A stretch of 64,000 nucleotides of DNA from PFJX01 sp963713085 (lineage in GTDB: Bacteria > Pseudomonadota > Gammaproteobacteria > Burkholderiales > Thiobacillaceae): assembly GCA_963713085.1 (NCBI GenBank), contig CAVQKQ010000024.1, positions 108,584-172,583 on the forward strand. The letters are read 5' to 3'. A program made the translations under genes and the position numbers. Position 1 is the first letter of the stretch. Every line of letters starts with the position of its first letter. Of this stretch, positions 39,467 to 47,997 are shown in pieces. The notes below the pieces were generated by a model. It did not search any database and was not told where the DNA came from. It was given only the letters and a program-made list of their open reading frames with translations.

Positions 39467-40414
39467 ATGCAAGTAAGACTGCACAAGAACGCCGCCACGA
39501 CGCCGAAGACGCGGGCCATGATCCAGTCCAGCGACTAGCCCATGACGGTCCTGGCCGGGCAGTTGGGTGTCACGGTGGAGACCATCGCCCGCTGGAAGCA
39601 TCGGGACTCAATGGAGAACGGCTGCCATACGCCCCATCGCCTGCAAACCACGCTTGCTCCCGCCCAGGAAGCCGTGGTGCTGGCGATACGCGAGACCCTG
39701 TGGCTGTCCCTGGATGACCTGCTGGCCGTGGCCAAGGAGTTCATCCACCCCGGCCTGACCCACTCCGCCCTGCACCGCTGCCTGAAGCGCCATGGCGTCT
39801 CGACCCGTCCCGAGACCGGGACGGCCAAGCGGGCCACCAAGCCCTTCAAGGCCTACCAACCGGGTTACCTGCACGTGGATGTGAAGTACCTGCCCCAGAT
39901 GGGGGACGAGACCGCCCGACGCTACCTGTTCGTGGCCATCGACCGGGCCAGCCGCTGGGTTTACCTGGCCATCAAGCCCCACAAGACGGCGGCGGCGGCC
40001 AAGTCCTTCCTGAACGTTTTGCACAAGGCCTGTCCGATCCGGATCAGCAAGGTCCTGACCGACAACGGCAAGGCGTTCACCGACCGCCTGTTCGGCGCCC
40101 GGGATCGCCAGGCGACGGGGGAGCACGAGTTCGACCAGCTGTGCCTGGCCCTGGGCATCGAACATCGCCTGACGAAGCCCCGGACGCCCCAGACCAACGG
40201 CAGGGTGGAGCGCTTCAATGGAAGAATCGCGGATGTCCTGAGAACCCACCATTTCCGTTCCGGCGAGGAATTGGAGACCGCCCTCATGCGCTACGCCTGG
40301 CTGTTCAACCATCAGCTGCCGCAAAAGGCCTTGGGCTAAATCGCGCCCATCCAAGCGTTGGAAAACCGGCATAATAACAGCGGCTCATCCTCAATGAATT
40401 TACGTCGCTCCTGA
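39467..40414 (+). pseudogene. IS481-type transposase with two in-frame stops
   Basis: DDE transposase relic. The reading frame from ATG 39467 (MQVRLHKNAATTPKTRAMIQ) is cut by TAG at 39536-39538 and by TAA at 40337-40339, after which it continues IAPIQALENR as the family does. Between the stops it has a helix-turn-helix (TVLAGQLGVTVETIARWKHR), HTPHRLQTTLAPAQEAVVLA, and the integrase core with HVDVKYLP (D), LTDNGKAFTD (D) and TPQTNGRVERFNGRI (E). No clear terminal inverted repeats or target duplication could be found. Inactive as read. Confidence 0.85.
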
Positions 40415-40510
40415 CACTTGATCACATATTGAGTGCAATTGTTCTCGCCAATTCTTTATATGAGCACACTCATTGCAACATTTATTCTTACATCCTAGCC
40501 TTATCAAATA

Positions 40511-41455
40511 ATGCTCAATACATTCATGTGGAGGCGGGTATTTTGCCTGTTCGCGGCCATAGTTCTCTTTTGCTTGGCAACTGCTTCAAACGCTGCAGCA
40601 GTGGACTACGTTGGATACGTAGCCGTTGTTCAGGCTGTTAGTTCAGACCAGATTCTCAGTACTGGTTCGGCCGTTCCCATTGCCCCAGGTCGTCTAGTCA
40701 CCAACTGTCACGTGATCCACGATGCTAAGGAGATACGGGTACTGCGTGAGGGACAAGTATGGAAGGCGAGGGCCGAGGTCAGTGACGTGCACAGAGATTT
40801 GTGCATCTTGGACGTTCCGGGTTACCGGGGTGACATTCCCGCCTTAGCCGACTCCGCCCGGACGCGAGTCGGCAACATCGTGGTAGCGGCCGGGTATTCG
40901 GGCAAGCACTTCACAGTCAGCCAAGGCAGTATCAAGGACCTATACACTTGTCCTTGTAATGGCGGGAGGGTGATTCAGACTTCTGCTTACTTCGACCCGG
41001 GGGCCAGTGGAGGTGGACTGTTCGACCGCGACGGACATCTAGTTGGCATCCTGACTTTTAAGTCTACAAAGGGAGGGGATTTCCACTTCGCTCTGCCTGT
41101 AGGCTGGCTAAGTCATTTGGGGCAACGCGGGGCTGACAATCAGACTGACGAAGAGGCTTTCTGGAAACAGAACCCTCGGAAGAGCGGTTACTTTCTGTCT
41201 GCCTGCACTCTTGAGGCGAACGAGGACTGGCTCAATCTGGCACAATTGGCTAAGGAATGGTCAGATCGCCAACCGACAGACCCTGAGGCTTGGATGGCCC
41301 TGGGCCGCGCGAATTTGGGAATGGGCAACAAACTGGATGCTGCACGTTCGTTCAAGCAGGTGCTCTTGCTGGATCCCACGAATTCAGACGCCGCGGGAGA
41401 ACTAAAGAAACTGGGATTCGACCATGGTGCAATTCTTGATAGCTCCCGCAATTAG
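40511..41455 (+). CDS. exported trypsin-like peptidase with C-terminal TPR
   Basis: 314 residues. Signal peptide (VFCLFAAIVLFCLATASNA), then an S1-type serine protease domain at about 30-205: His in LVTNCHVIHD, Asp in HRDLCILDV, Ser in DPGASGGGLFD. This is an HtrA/DegP-like trypsin fold without a PDZ domain. A short helical region then contains one or two TPR units (DPEAWMALGRANLGMGNKLDAA, RSFKQVLLLDPTNSDAAGEL). The ATG at 40511 or the one at 40526 could start it. The only plus-strand gene between the two copies of the four-cysteine unit, apart from the transposase. Confidence 0.83.
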   Translation: MLNTFMWRRVFCLFAAIVLFCLATASNAAAVDYVGYVAVVQAVSSDQILSTGSAVPIAPGRLVTNCHVIHDAKEIRVLREGQVWKARAEVSDVHRDLCILDVPGYRGDIPALADSARTRVGNIVVAAGYSGKHFTVSQGSIKDLYTCPCNGGRVIQTSAYFDPGASGGGLFDRDGHLVGILTFKSTKGGDFHFALPVGWLSHLGQRGADNQTDEEAFWKQNPRKSGYFLSACTLEANEDWLNLAQLAKEWSDRQPTDPEAWMALGRANLGMGNKLDAARSFKQVLLLDPTNSDAAGELKKLGFDHGAILDSSRN

Positions 41456-41666
41456 CCCTCGATTGCGGGGATAGCCTCACTCCCTGAACATTTCCAGTTA
41501 TGCTTGGTTCGGATTCAGGGTCACCATCGATAACAGACTATTCCAGGGCGTCAATTGCACTCTCTTGCGGAACCCTTGCATGAAAAAGTGATGCTGTTCA
41601 ACTTCACTATGATGAAATACATATCCACGATATAGATAACTTTCCCAGCCATACGGCAAGGAAGAA

Positions 41667-41694
41667 CTACGCTGGGCCTATCAGTCCAGCGTAG
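41667..41694 (-). terminator. stem-loop downstream of the WDNG repeat gene
   Basis: CTACGCTGG and CCAGCGTAG form a perfect 9-bp stem around a 10-base loop. On the minus strand it lies 20 bp after the stop of the small repeat protein and is followed by TTCTTCC. It is probably that gene's transcription end; the weak T-run lowers certainty. Confidence 0.55.
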
Positions 41695-41714
41695 CAAGGT
41701 AGTTAAAGAATTCA

Positions 41715-42044
41715 TTATTGGTCTGGAACTTTCTCCTGCAATGAAGTACCAATGAGTGTACTGTCATTTGAATCACGTGATGCAGGTTTTTTGTCTGTTA
41801 TATTGCTCGCGATCTGGTCTGAATTGGGCTTGTTGCCATTGTCCGGAAACAAGCTAGCTAATGGTACTAGTCGGCCATTATCCCACACCGCACCTTCCAT
41901 ACCGTTGATATCGCTGCCAAAAACAGACGCTAGTGGCACCAACTTGCCATTGTCCCAGACCTCATCATCTGCGAATGCTGAGTTGATTCCAAATGCACTC
42001 GCTCCGATTACCATACCAATAACCATTTGATGATTCCTTGTCAT
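41715..42044 (-). CDS. small exported protein with WDNG-LVPLAS repeats
   Basis: 109 residues. Signal peptide (MVIGMVIGASAFGINSAFA). The mature protein holds two tandem copies of VWDNG-[KR]-LVPLAS-[VL]-F spaced by 24 residues, then a polar Asn/Ser/Lys-rich tail. Family not recognised. A good ribosome site (GAGAGGAG) precedes the ATG at 42044, and a palindrome lies in its promoter region at 42088-42105. GC content is low, so it was probably acquired with the island. Confidence 0.72.
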   Translation of the reverse strand: MTRNHQMVIGMVIGASAFGINSAFADDEVWDNGKLVPLASVFGSDINGMEGAVWDNGRLVPLASLFPDNGNKPNSDQIASNITDKKPASRDSNDSTLIGTSLQEKVPDQ

Positions 42045-42087
42045 GATAAACTCCTCTCTCAAGTTGACCTACTGCAAAACCTGTAAA

Positions 42088-42105
42088 TACACTTGATTAA
42101 GTGTA
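42088..42105. promoter_or_regulatory. palindrome upstream of the WDNG repeat gene
   Basis: TACACTT-GATT-AAGTGTA is a perfect 7-bp inverted repeat 44 bp upstream of the start codon, in an AT-rich stretch. Position and symmetry suit an operator. The binding protein is unknown. Confidence 0.4.
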
Positions 42106-42171
42106 CGCCAGGTGTCTTCACTCCGTTGCCAGATGATCGTAGTTATTGTTATTGAGTTAAAATGTAAATTT

Positions 42172-42819
42172 CCATATCATTCTGACTTTGCTATGAATAC
42201 CAATCAGATCAAGGTGCGCGCCTTTGACAACTGGAGCACAGTTTTCATGCTTGAACCTACTGTTTCCACTTCACAGAATATATGATCAATGAAGGCGGAT
42301 CCCGAGCAGCCGTTCCTCATAGGTGATCTTCAGCGCACGTTGCACATCCCGCCCGGCGTGAACATCGGGGTCATCCGGTCCACCTCACCTTGCAGATAGG
42401 CCAGGGTCTGAGCCGCGTCCGCGTTGCTGGCGGGACAGGCGCGCCTGATCTCGGGAATGGCGCGGTTGCGGTAGTAGTCATACAGGGGCCGCTGGGCCTG
42501 GCACATGCTGCCACCGGCCAGGGTGCCGGTAATGCGTTCGAGCTCGACGGAGAGGTTGTTGACCGTGCTTTCGCAGTCCCCTGTTGCACTCCAAGAAGGC
42601 AAACTGAACAGGGCAACTATCGCGAGCGTGGACAGGGCCAAGATTCCAGGCCAATTGGTGCTGGCAGAGTGTTCTTGGTGGTTATCATGGTGACGCATGG
42701 TGTTTGTCCTTTTATGATGGGCGTTGTACTTGACTCGGCTCGCGCGGAGCACACCGCTTAAATTCTTGAATAAGCCGCCAAGGGCCTTCCCTGACCTCCG
42801 CACGCATTTGGTGTGTATG
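42172..42819. repeat. 648-bp direct repeat, copy 2
   Basis: Second copy of 37118-37765. The match starts at CCATATCATTCTG and ends at GTGTGTATG; flanking DNA on the left is unrelated, and on the right it differs for 23 bp before the dispersed repeat 42843-43191 begins. Confidence 0.95.
42330..42698 (-). CDS. small exported four-cysteine protein, copy 2
   Basis: Identical in sequence to the 122-residue product at 37276-37644, with the same hydrophobic export segment and the cysteines in DCEST, GSMCQ, RRACP and GGMCNVR. Same ATG and ribosome site (AAAGGAC). Because the coding sequence and 100-150 bp on each side are duplicated together, its expression signals are probably the same up to the divergence at 42820. 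Function unknown. Confidence 0.75.
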   Translation of the reverse strand: MRHHDNHQEHSASTNWPGILALSTLAIVALFSLPSWSATGDCESTVNNLSVELERITGTLAGGSMCQAQRPLYDYYRNRAIPEIRRACPASNADAAQTLAYLQGEVDRMTPMFTPGGMCNVR

Positions 42820-42842
42820 TTGATCACCACGATGACGCTGCA

Positions 42843-43191
42843 CATCCTTCAAATGAATGAGTCGGAAAATTTGACACCCCTTTCTGCCTGATTCAGATCG
42901 GCCCGACGATGGGTACCGAATTGATGCGGCATAGACCTGTCTCTTTGGATCAGGTATTGGCAAGGGATGCTGGATTGGCCTGACGCGCGGCGCTACCGTC
43001 GTGGATGCCCTGTCCAAGCAGGGCCGACTAGGTATTCGTACCAGGTCAATTGGGAATCCTGAAAAATTCCCGAACACTCCCGCCTGTAATAGAGGTAAAT
43101 TTCACGAAATAAAAAAGCAAGATGCGCTACCCGTCTTGGAAGAGCAGGTGCCGCATTCGATCGAATTGATCCAGGGGAGCGTGCCGGATAG
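42843..43191. repeat. about 350-bp dispersed repeat, copy B
   Basis: Aligns with 39029-39385. Here the LuxR-like relic at the right end has no stop: the plus strand reads VPHSIELIQGSVPDS just before the first LuxR gene begins at 43194. With the 122-residue gene it makes up most of the noncoding space 42699-43193; nothing else is supported there. Confidence 0.8.
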
Positions 43192-43193
43192 CA

Positions 43194-44327
43194 ATGGACA
43201 GCAGCACTTTCGATGCCCTAGTCACGGATTTCTATCGGGCGGCTACCGGTGCAGTGACTTGGGATCAGGCGCTGGATGGTGTGTGCACCGCCTTCGGGGC
43301 ACGATGCGCTCCATTGGAAATTGTCGATCTCCGCAACGGCCATCTGGTCGCCCTCAGTGCGGGGGGGCAGGAGCTGGAGCGTGCCCGGCTGGATTACATC
43401 CGCGACTTCCACACCATCAACCCCCGGGTGCCGCTGGTGGCGGCGAAGCCCCGAGGCCAATGGATCCATTGCCATGAGCATTTCGACGAGACCTTTGTCG
43501 CCAGCGACGGCTTCTACCAGGAATTCGTGCCGGCCTACGATATGCGTTACTCCTCGGGGGTGATGCTGCCCCAGGATGAACAGATCGTGGCGTGCTTCGG
43601 CCTGCAACTGTCGCACCGACGCGGCCCCCTCGACAGCGAGGAACGGGTCTGGTTGCAGCGTCTCGGCGAGCACCTGCGCGAAGCCCTGCTGGCCTATGAA
43701 CGGGTACGCAAGCTCGCGGCCGAGGCGCTGGCCGGTCATGCGCTGTTGTCCGCCTTCCCTTATCCGATGTGGCTGATCGACACCGAACGATTCGTATTCT
43801 TCGCCAACGCGGCGGCACAGGCGGAACAGCAAGACGGCGAACGGGTGGCTCTGCGCGGCCCGCGCCTGGCCCTGATCGACAACCGGGCCGACCGCGAGCT
43901 GACGGTGCGCATCGAAAGCCTCTACCGGATCGGGCACGGCGCTCGCACGGTGGTGGACCTGCGCCTGACCCGGGCCGACCCGCCCCTTTGGCTGCATCTC
44001 TCGCTTCTGGCGCCGGGCCAGGTGCTGGGCCTGTTCGGCGAGCGTCCGCAAGTCCTTGCCACGCTGTTCGATCCGCGCGCGGTCGCTACGCTCGATCCCT
44101 TCGCTCTGTCCAACATGTTCGGCCTGACCCCGGCCGAGGCGCGCGTCGCCACCCAGCTTGCCGCCGGCGTCACGGCCGAGGACATCGCCATCCGCCATGG
44201 CACCCGTATTACCACCGTGCGCAGCCAGATCAGCAGCCTGCTTGCCAAGCTCGGCGTGGCCCGCCAGGCCGACGTGGTGCGCGTGTTGTGCCAGGGCGAG
44301 GCGCTGTGGGCGAGGGTGATCAGCTAG
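43194..44327 (+). CDS. LuxR-family transcriptional regulator 1
   Basis: 377 residues. The first 300 form a sensor region without a recognisable acyl-homoserine-lactone pocket: an N-terminal PAS-like segment (FYRAATGAVTWDQALDGVC, IVDLRNGHLVALSAGG) and a second PAS-like segment (PYPMWLIDTERFVFFANAAA). The C-terminus is a GerE/LuxR helix-turn-helix: LTPAEARVATQLAAGVTAED, then TTVRSQISSLLAKLGVARQ. The gene starts right after a repeat that carries a relic of a similar gene. It precedes a second LuxR gene by 104 bp. The ribosome site is weak, so the start is uncertain. Confidence 0.85.
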   Translation: MDSSTFDALVTDFYRAATGAVTWDQALDGVCTAFGARCAPLEIVDLRNGHLVALSAGGQELERARLDYIRDFHTINPRVPLVAAKPRGQWIHCHEHFDETFVASDGFYQEFVPAYDMRYSSGVMLPQDEQIVACFGLQLSHRRGPLDSEERVWLQRLGEHLREALLAYERVRKLAAEALAGHALLSAFPYPMWLIDTERFVFFANAAAQAEQQDGERVALRGPRLALIDNRADRELTVRIESLYRIGHGARTVVDLRLTRADPPLWLHLSLLAPGQVLGLFGERPQVLATLFDPRAVATLDPFALSNMFGLTPAEARVATQLAAGVTAEDIAIRHGTRITTVRSQISSLLAKLGVARQADVVRVLCQGEALWARVIS

Positions 44328-44431
44328 CCAGATGAAGAAGTCACGTGGATTGTCCTGGGCATTCTGAAATCCTGACTATCCATGCCCGCGATAGTGGAGA
44401 ATTGCTCAAAATATCAAGGGAGTAGGAAACG

Positions 44432-45589
44432 ATGGCCGGCGTTGAAGGGGAGGCGCTGCATCTCATCGAACTGATCTACGGCGCCGTCTCGGACCCGGCG
44501 CAATGGCCATTGCTGCTGGAGACCCTGGCGGCGGCGGTCAAGGCCCATGGAGGTTTGCTACGGCAGGTGAACTACGGCAGCGACCGAGTCGGCTTCTCCG
44601 AGACCCTGGGCTACGAGGACAGCTATGTCCGGGCCTATAAAGACTATTACATCCACCTGGATCCCTACCGCGATCTCCTCCTGAGCCAACCGGTGGGCAG
44701 CATTCTGACCACCGAGCGGGACACGAACAGACAGGCGCATATCAGGAGCGAGTATTTCAACGACTATGAACGCCCCCAGGATCGTATCCATGTCCTCGGC
44801 AGCGTACTGAATCGGGAAGGTTCCAGCCTCCTGTACTTTGGGCTGCACCGTGGCGAGCGCAGTCGAGGATTCACCGCCAAAGACCTCCAACTCATCCATC
44901 TGCTGCTGCCCCACCTAGCCCGGGCGGTGCAGTTGCAGGGCCTGCTGGCCCAAACCCGGCAACGTCAGGTGCTGGCCGAAGCGGCTCTGGACCGCATCCG
45001 CCTTGGGGTCATCCTTACTGACGGGGCCGGTCGCCCGTTCCAAGTCAACCGGGCTGCGGAGGCCATGATGGCGAAGACACGCGCACTTGCTGTTGGCCCC
45101 GATGGGCTCACCTTGTGCAAATCCGCCGACACGGCGCGCCTGCGTCGACTGATCGCTTCGGCCGCCGCCGTCACAGCGGGGCAAGGCATCGAGGGCGGGG
45201 GTGACCTCCAGGTGCTGGGACCGGATGGGCAGACACAGCTGCAGCTGTGGGTTACGCCTTTGTCCAGGGTGCACCTGGATCCGCATTTGCATGCTCCGGC
45301 CGAAAGCGCGGCGGTGTTCGCCTCAAGCCTCGGATCAATCTCTCTGCCCTGGCGGCGGCTGGCAACCCACTATGGGCTGACGCCGTCGGAGGCGCGGCTG
45401 GCGGCCTCACTGAGCGAAGGGATGAGCCTGGATGAAGTTGCGGGGAACGCGGGTGTGACAATCCACACCGTCCGATCCCAACTCAAGTCTGTTTTCGCCA
45501 AGACCGGCGCAAGGCGACAGTCGGAATTGACGGTCCAGCTACTCAGCGGGGTGCTGGCCATGTGCCGGACCGAGGAGGAAATTACATGA
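44432..45589 (+). CDS. LuxR-family transcriptional regulator 2
   Basis: 385 residues, paralogue of the preceding gene with the same plan: sensor region (HLIELIYGAVSDPAQWPLLL; a PAS-like VILTDGAGRPFQVNRAAEAM at about 190) and C-terminal LuxR helix-turn-helix (LTPSEARLAASLSEGMSLDE, TIHTVRSQLKSVFAKTGARR). GGGAGTAGGAAACG precedes the ATG. Its stop overlaps the start of the hydrolase gene (ATGA), so regulator and hydrolase are made together. The ligand is unknown; coupling to a hydrolase suggests a small-molecule substrate or signal. Confidence 0.88.
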   Translation: MAGVEGEALHLIELIYGAVSDPAQWPLLLETLAAAVKAHGGLLRQVNYGSDRVGFSETLGYEDSYVRAYKDYYIHLDPYRDLLLSQPVGSILTTERDTNRQAHIRSEYFNDYERPQDRIHVLGSVLNREGSSLLYFGLHRGERSRGFTAKDLQLIHLLLPHLARAVQLQGLLAQTRQRQVLAEAALDRIRLGVILTDGAGRPFQVNRAAEAMMAKTRALAVGPDGLTLCKSADTARLRRLIASAAAVTAGQGIEGGGDLQVLGPDGQTQLQLWVTPLSRVHLDPHLHAPAESAAVFASSLGSISLPWRRLATHYGLTPSEARLAASLSEGMSLDEVAGNAGVTIHTVRSQLKSVFAKTGARRQSELTVQLLSGVLAMCRTEEEIT

Positions 45590-46452
45590 ACGAAGACCGA
45601 ACACTGCAATTGCCGGATGGCAGGTGTATGGGTTATGCGGCTTACGGCGCGGAGCAGGGCCTACCCGTCCTGTTCTGTCATGGCACGCCCGGCTCGCGGC
45701 TGGGGGTCACGCTGTCCATGGCACAGACTGCGGAGGCGCTGGGAGTGTGGCTCATCGTACCGGATCGACCGGGCTATGGCCGGTCCGACCCCAAGCCCAA
45801 CCGGTCCCTGATAGATTGGCCCGATGATGCCGCCGTCCTCATGGATGCGCTGGGCATCGGTCGCTTCACCGTGGTGAGTTTTTCCTGCGGCAGTTTGTAC
45901 GCCCTGGCCTGTGCCTGGGCAATGCCCCAAAGGGTGACGGCCTTGGCCCTGGTGAGCCCGCTGGCTCCCAATGTGTTGGCGCCAGGGGTGGTTGAGGCCA
46001 TGAGTCCCGTGGTGTTGGCATCACTGACCCAGGCGCGGGATGATCCCGAAGGACTCACTCGGGGATTGGCACCCCTAGCCCAGGCACCGGAGCAGCTATT
46101 CAACTTGTCGGCCGGCTCGGTCTCTCCTGCTGATCAGGAGGTCTTGACCCAATCCGAGGTGAGCGAGGCATATCAACGGGATTGCCGGGAAAGCCTGGCC
46201 CAGGGGGTGGAGGCCATGGTGCGGGATTTCGTGCTGTCGGTAAGTGACTGGGGCTTTGCCCTGGAGGCAGTGGGCACGCCCGTCACGATCTGGCAGGGGC
46301 TTGCCGACCTCAACAGCCCTCCAGCAGTTGCCGCTTATCTTGCCGAACACCTGCCCCGATGCCGACTGCACACCCTGCCAGGCGAGGGGCATTTGTGCCT
46401 GTTCGCGCACTGGGATGAAGTAATGATGGAACAACGGCGCAAATCTGAATGA
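45586..46452 (+). CDS. alpha/beta hydrolase
   Basis: 288 residues with an alpha/beta hydrolase fold: LPVLFCHGTPGSRLG (oxyanion HG), VPDRPGYGRSD, nucleophile elbow VVSFSCGSLYALA, acid in GLADLNSPPAVA and catalytic His in PGEGHLCLF. The elbow reads S-F-S-C-G, where G-x-S-x-G is usual; the first small residue is replaced by Ser, which is tolerated in some families. Translationally coupled to the LuxR gene upstream. It could cleave the ligand sensed by that regulator, but this is inferred from position only. Confidence 0.87.
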   Translation: MNEDRTLQLPDGRCMGYAAYGAEQGLPVLFCHGTPGSRLGVTLSMAQTAEALGVWLIVPDRPGYGRSDPKPNRSLIDWPDDAAVLMDALGIGRFTVVSFSCGSLYALACAWAMPQRVTALALVSPLAPNVLAPGVVEAMSPVVLASLTQARDDPEGLTRGLAPLAQAPEQLFNLSAGSVSPADQEVLTQSEVSEAYQRDCRESLAQGVEAMVRDFVLSVSDWGFALEAVGTPVTIWQGLADLNSPPAVAAYLAEHLPRCRLHTLPGEGHLCLFAHWDEVMMEQRRKSE

Positions 46453-46689
46453 GCGTAAGGCCGATTTCTTGAGATTGAACACTCTGTAGCTGGAGTGAAC
46501 ATCCAGTGTCTGGCCCTAATTTTTAGTGGGCTGGATACTGAACTCATCCATCGTAGATAACAGACACTCAACAGTATTGTTACGTGTGATATTTCACCAA
46601 CGTGCGAGCGTTTCCTAAGGCCGACCAACCGTCCTCCAACAGCCTGACTAGGACGGTCCGCTCATGGATGGACAGGAGTCAACCTGGGT

Positions 46690-47995
46690 TTACGCTTTCC
46701 CCTCAACCAACCCCTCCCACGCGCTGGTATACCCCGGCGACAGATTCTCCCGCCGCATCCGCCAAGACTGTTCCGTGCCTTCCGCCGCGAATCGCAACGT
46801 CCCCTTACCCATTTGTTCGTTGAGGGTGTCCAGCACTGACAGCAGACGATCCCGCCGGTCGGGATCGTTCTCCATACCCGGCGCGAACAGTTCCCCCTGC
46901 TGGATTCCCGCCGGCACCAGGTCGATGAGCATCACCCCCGCCTTCTTGTACCGAAACCCTGGTTTGAAGATCTGGTTCATCCCATGTCGGGCCGCCCGGA
47001 TCAACCGAGCCGTGTCCTGGGTCGGACTTGAGAAGCGGATCAGCAGTGCCGGGTGATACTGCGGTTCCCCTGGGATGAACGGATTGGTCTGCAGGAAGAC
47101 CTGGATGGCATTCGCCGCCTCGCCCTCGCCCCTCAACTTCACCGCCGCCCGGGCCGCATAGGTCGCCACCGCCTCCAGCAGGTCCTGCTTGTCGGTGAGC
47201 AGATGCCCGAAACTTCTTGAGGACACGATCTGCTGCTTGGCCGGCGGGGCCGCCTCCAGGGGGATACAGTGCACCCCGTTCAATTCCCTGACGGTCCGCT
47301 CCAACACCACGCTGAAACGCCTGCGGATCAGTTCCGGATCGGCCAGCTTCAGGTCCAGGGCAGTACGGATGTTGATATCGTTCAGCCTGGCCGCCCAGCG
47401 TGGTCCCACACCCCAGACATCCTCCACAGCCACCTCGGCAAAGTAGCGCAACTGCTGCCAGGGTTCCAGGTCCTGGAGATTGCATACCCCGATGGGTTTG
47501 AAATCGGGATGGCGCTTGCTCAGACGGTTGGCCAGCTTCGCCAGGGTCTTGGTGGGACCGATCCCCACCCCCACCGGGACGCCGGTCCATTGCCTGACTT
47601 GATGGCGCATCCGGATGCCATGCTCGGTCAGGTCCCAATGCCGGAAGCCCGTGAAGCGCAGGAAGGATTCGTCGATGGAGTAAATCTCCTGCTCCGGGCT
47701 GTAATGGCCGATCACCGTCATCATCCTGCGGCTCATGTCGGCATACAGGGTGTAGTTGCTGGACAGGGCAATCCCGCCATGGCGCTTCGAGCAGGTCCCG
47801 GATCTGGAAGTGGGGCGTGCCCATCTGGATGCCCAGGGCCTTGGCCTCGTCCGAGCGGGCCACGGCACAGCCATCGTTGTTGGACAGCACCACCACCGGG
47901 ATCCCCTCCAGGGCGGGGTCGAAGACCCGCTCGCAGGAGACGTAGAAGTTGTTGCCGTCCACCAGGGCGTACTGGGGACGGGAGCGGAGGGACAT
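46690..47995 (-). pseudogene. umuC: DNA polymerase V catalytic subunit UmuC, one frameshift
   Basis: Y-family translesion polymerase. The N-terminus YALVDGNNFYVSCERVFDP and VVVLSNNDGCAVARSDEAKAL reads in one frame as far as HFQIRDLLEA; the rest (HGGIALSSNYTLYADMSRRM, EIYSIDESFLRF, VGVGIGPTKTLAKLANRLSK) reads in another. One extra base at the GG of 47781-47782 explains the shift; without it the protein has 434 residues, near the usual 420-430. Catalytic acidic residues (D in VDGNNF, DE in SIDESF) are kept. It overlaps the end of umuD. Pseudogene or sequencing error. Confidence 0.87.
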
Positions 47996-47997
47996 GC

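Noticed and set aside
41830..41990. CRISPR-like repetition
   Set aside because: The two similar stretches encode VWDNG-LVPLAS in a protein and are imperfect. No array of equal repeats with spacers occurs anywhere in the window.
43001..43477. 158-codon frame overlapping the first LuxR gene
   Set aside because: Its first part is the LuxR relic in the repeat, and the rest is an out-of-frame reading of the real LuxR gene.
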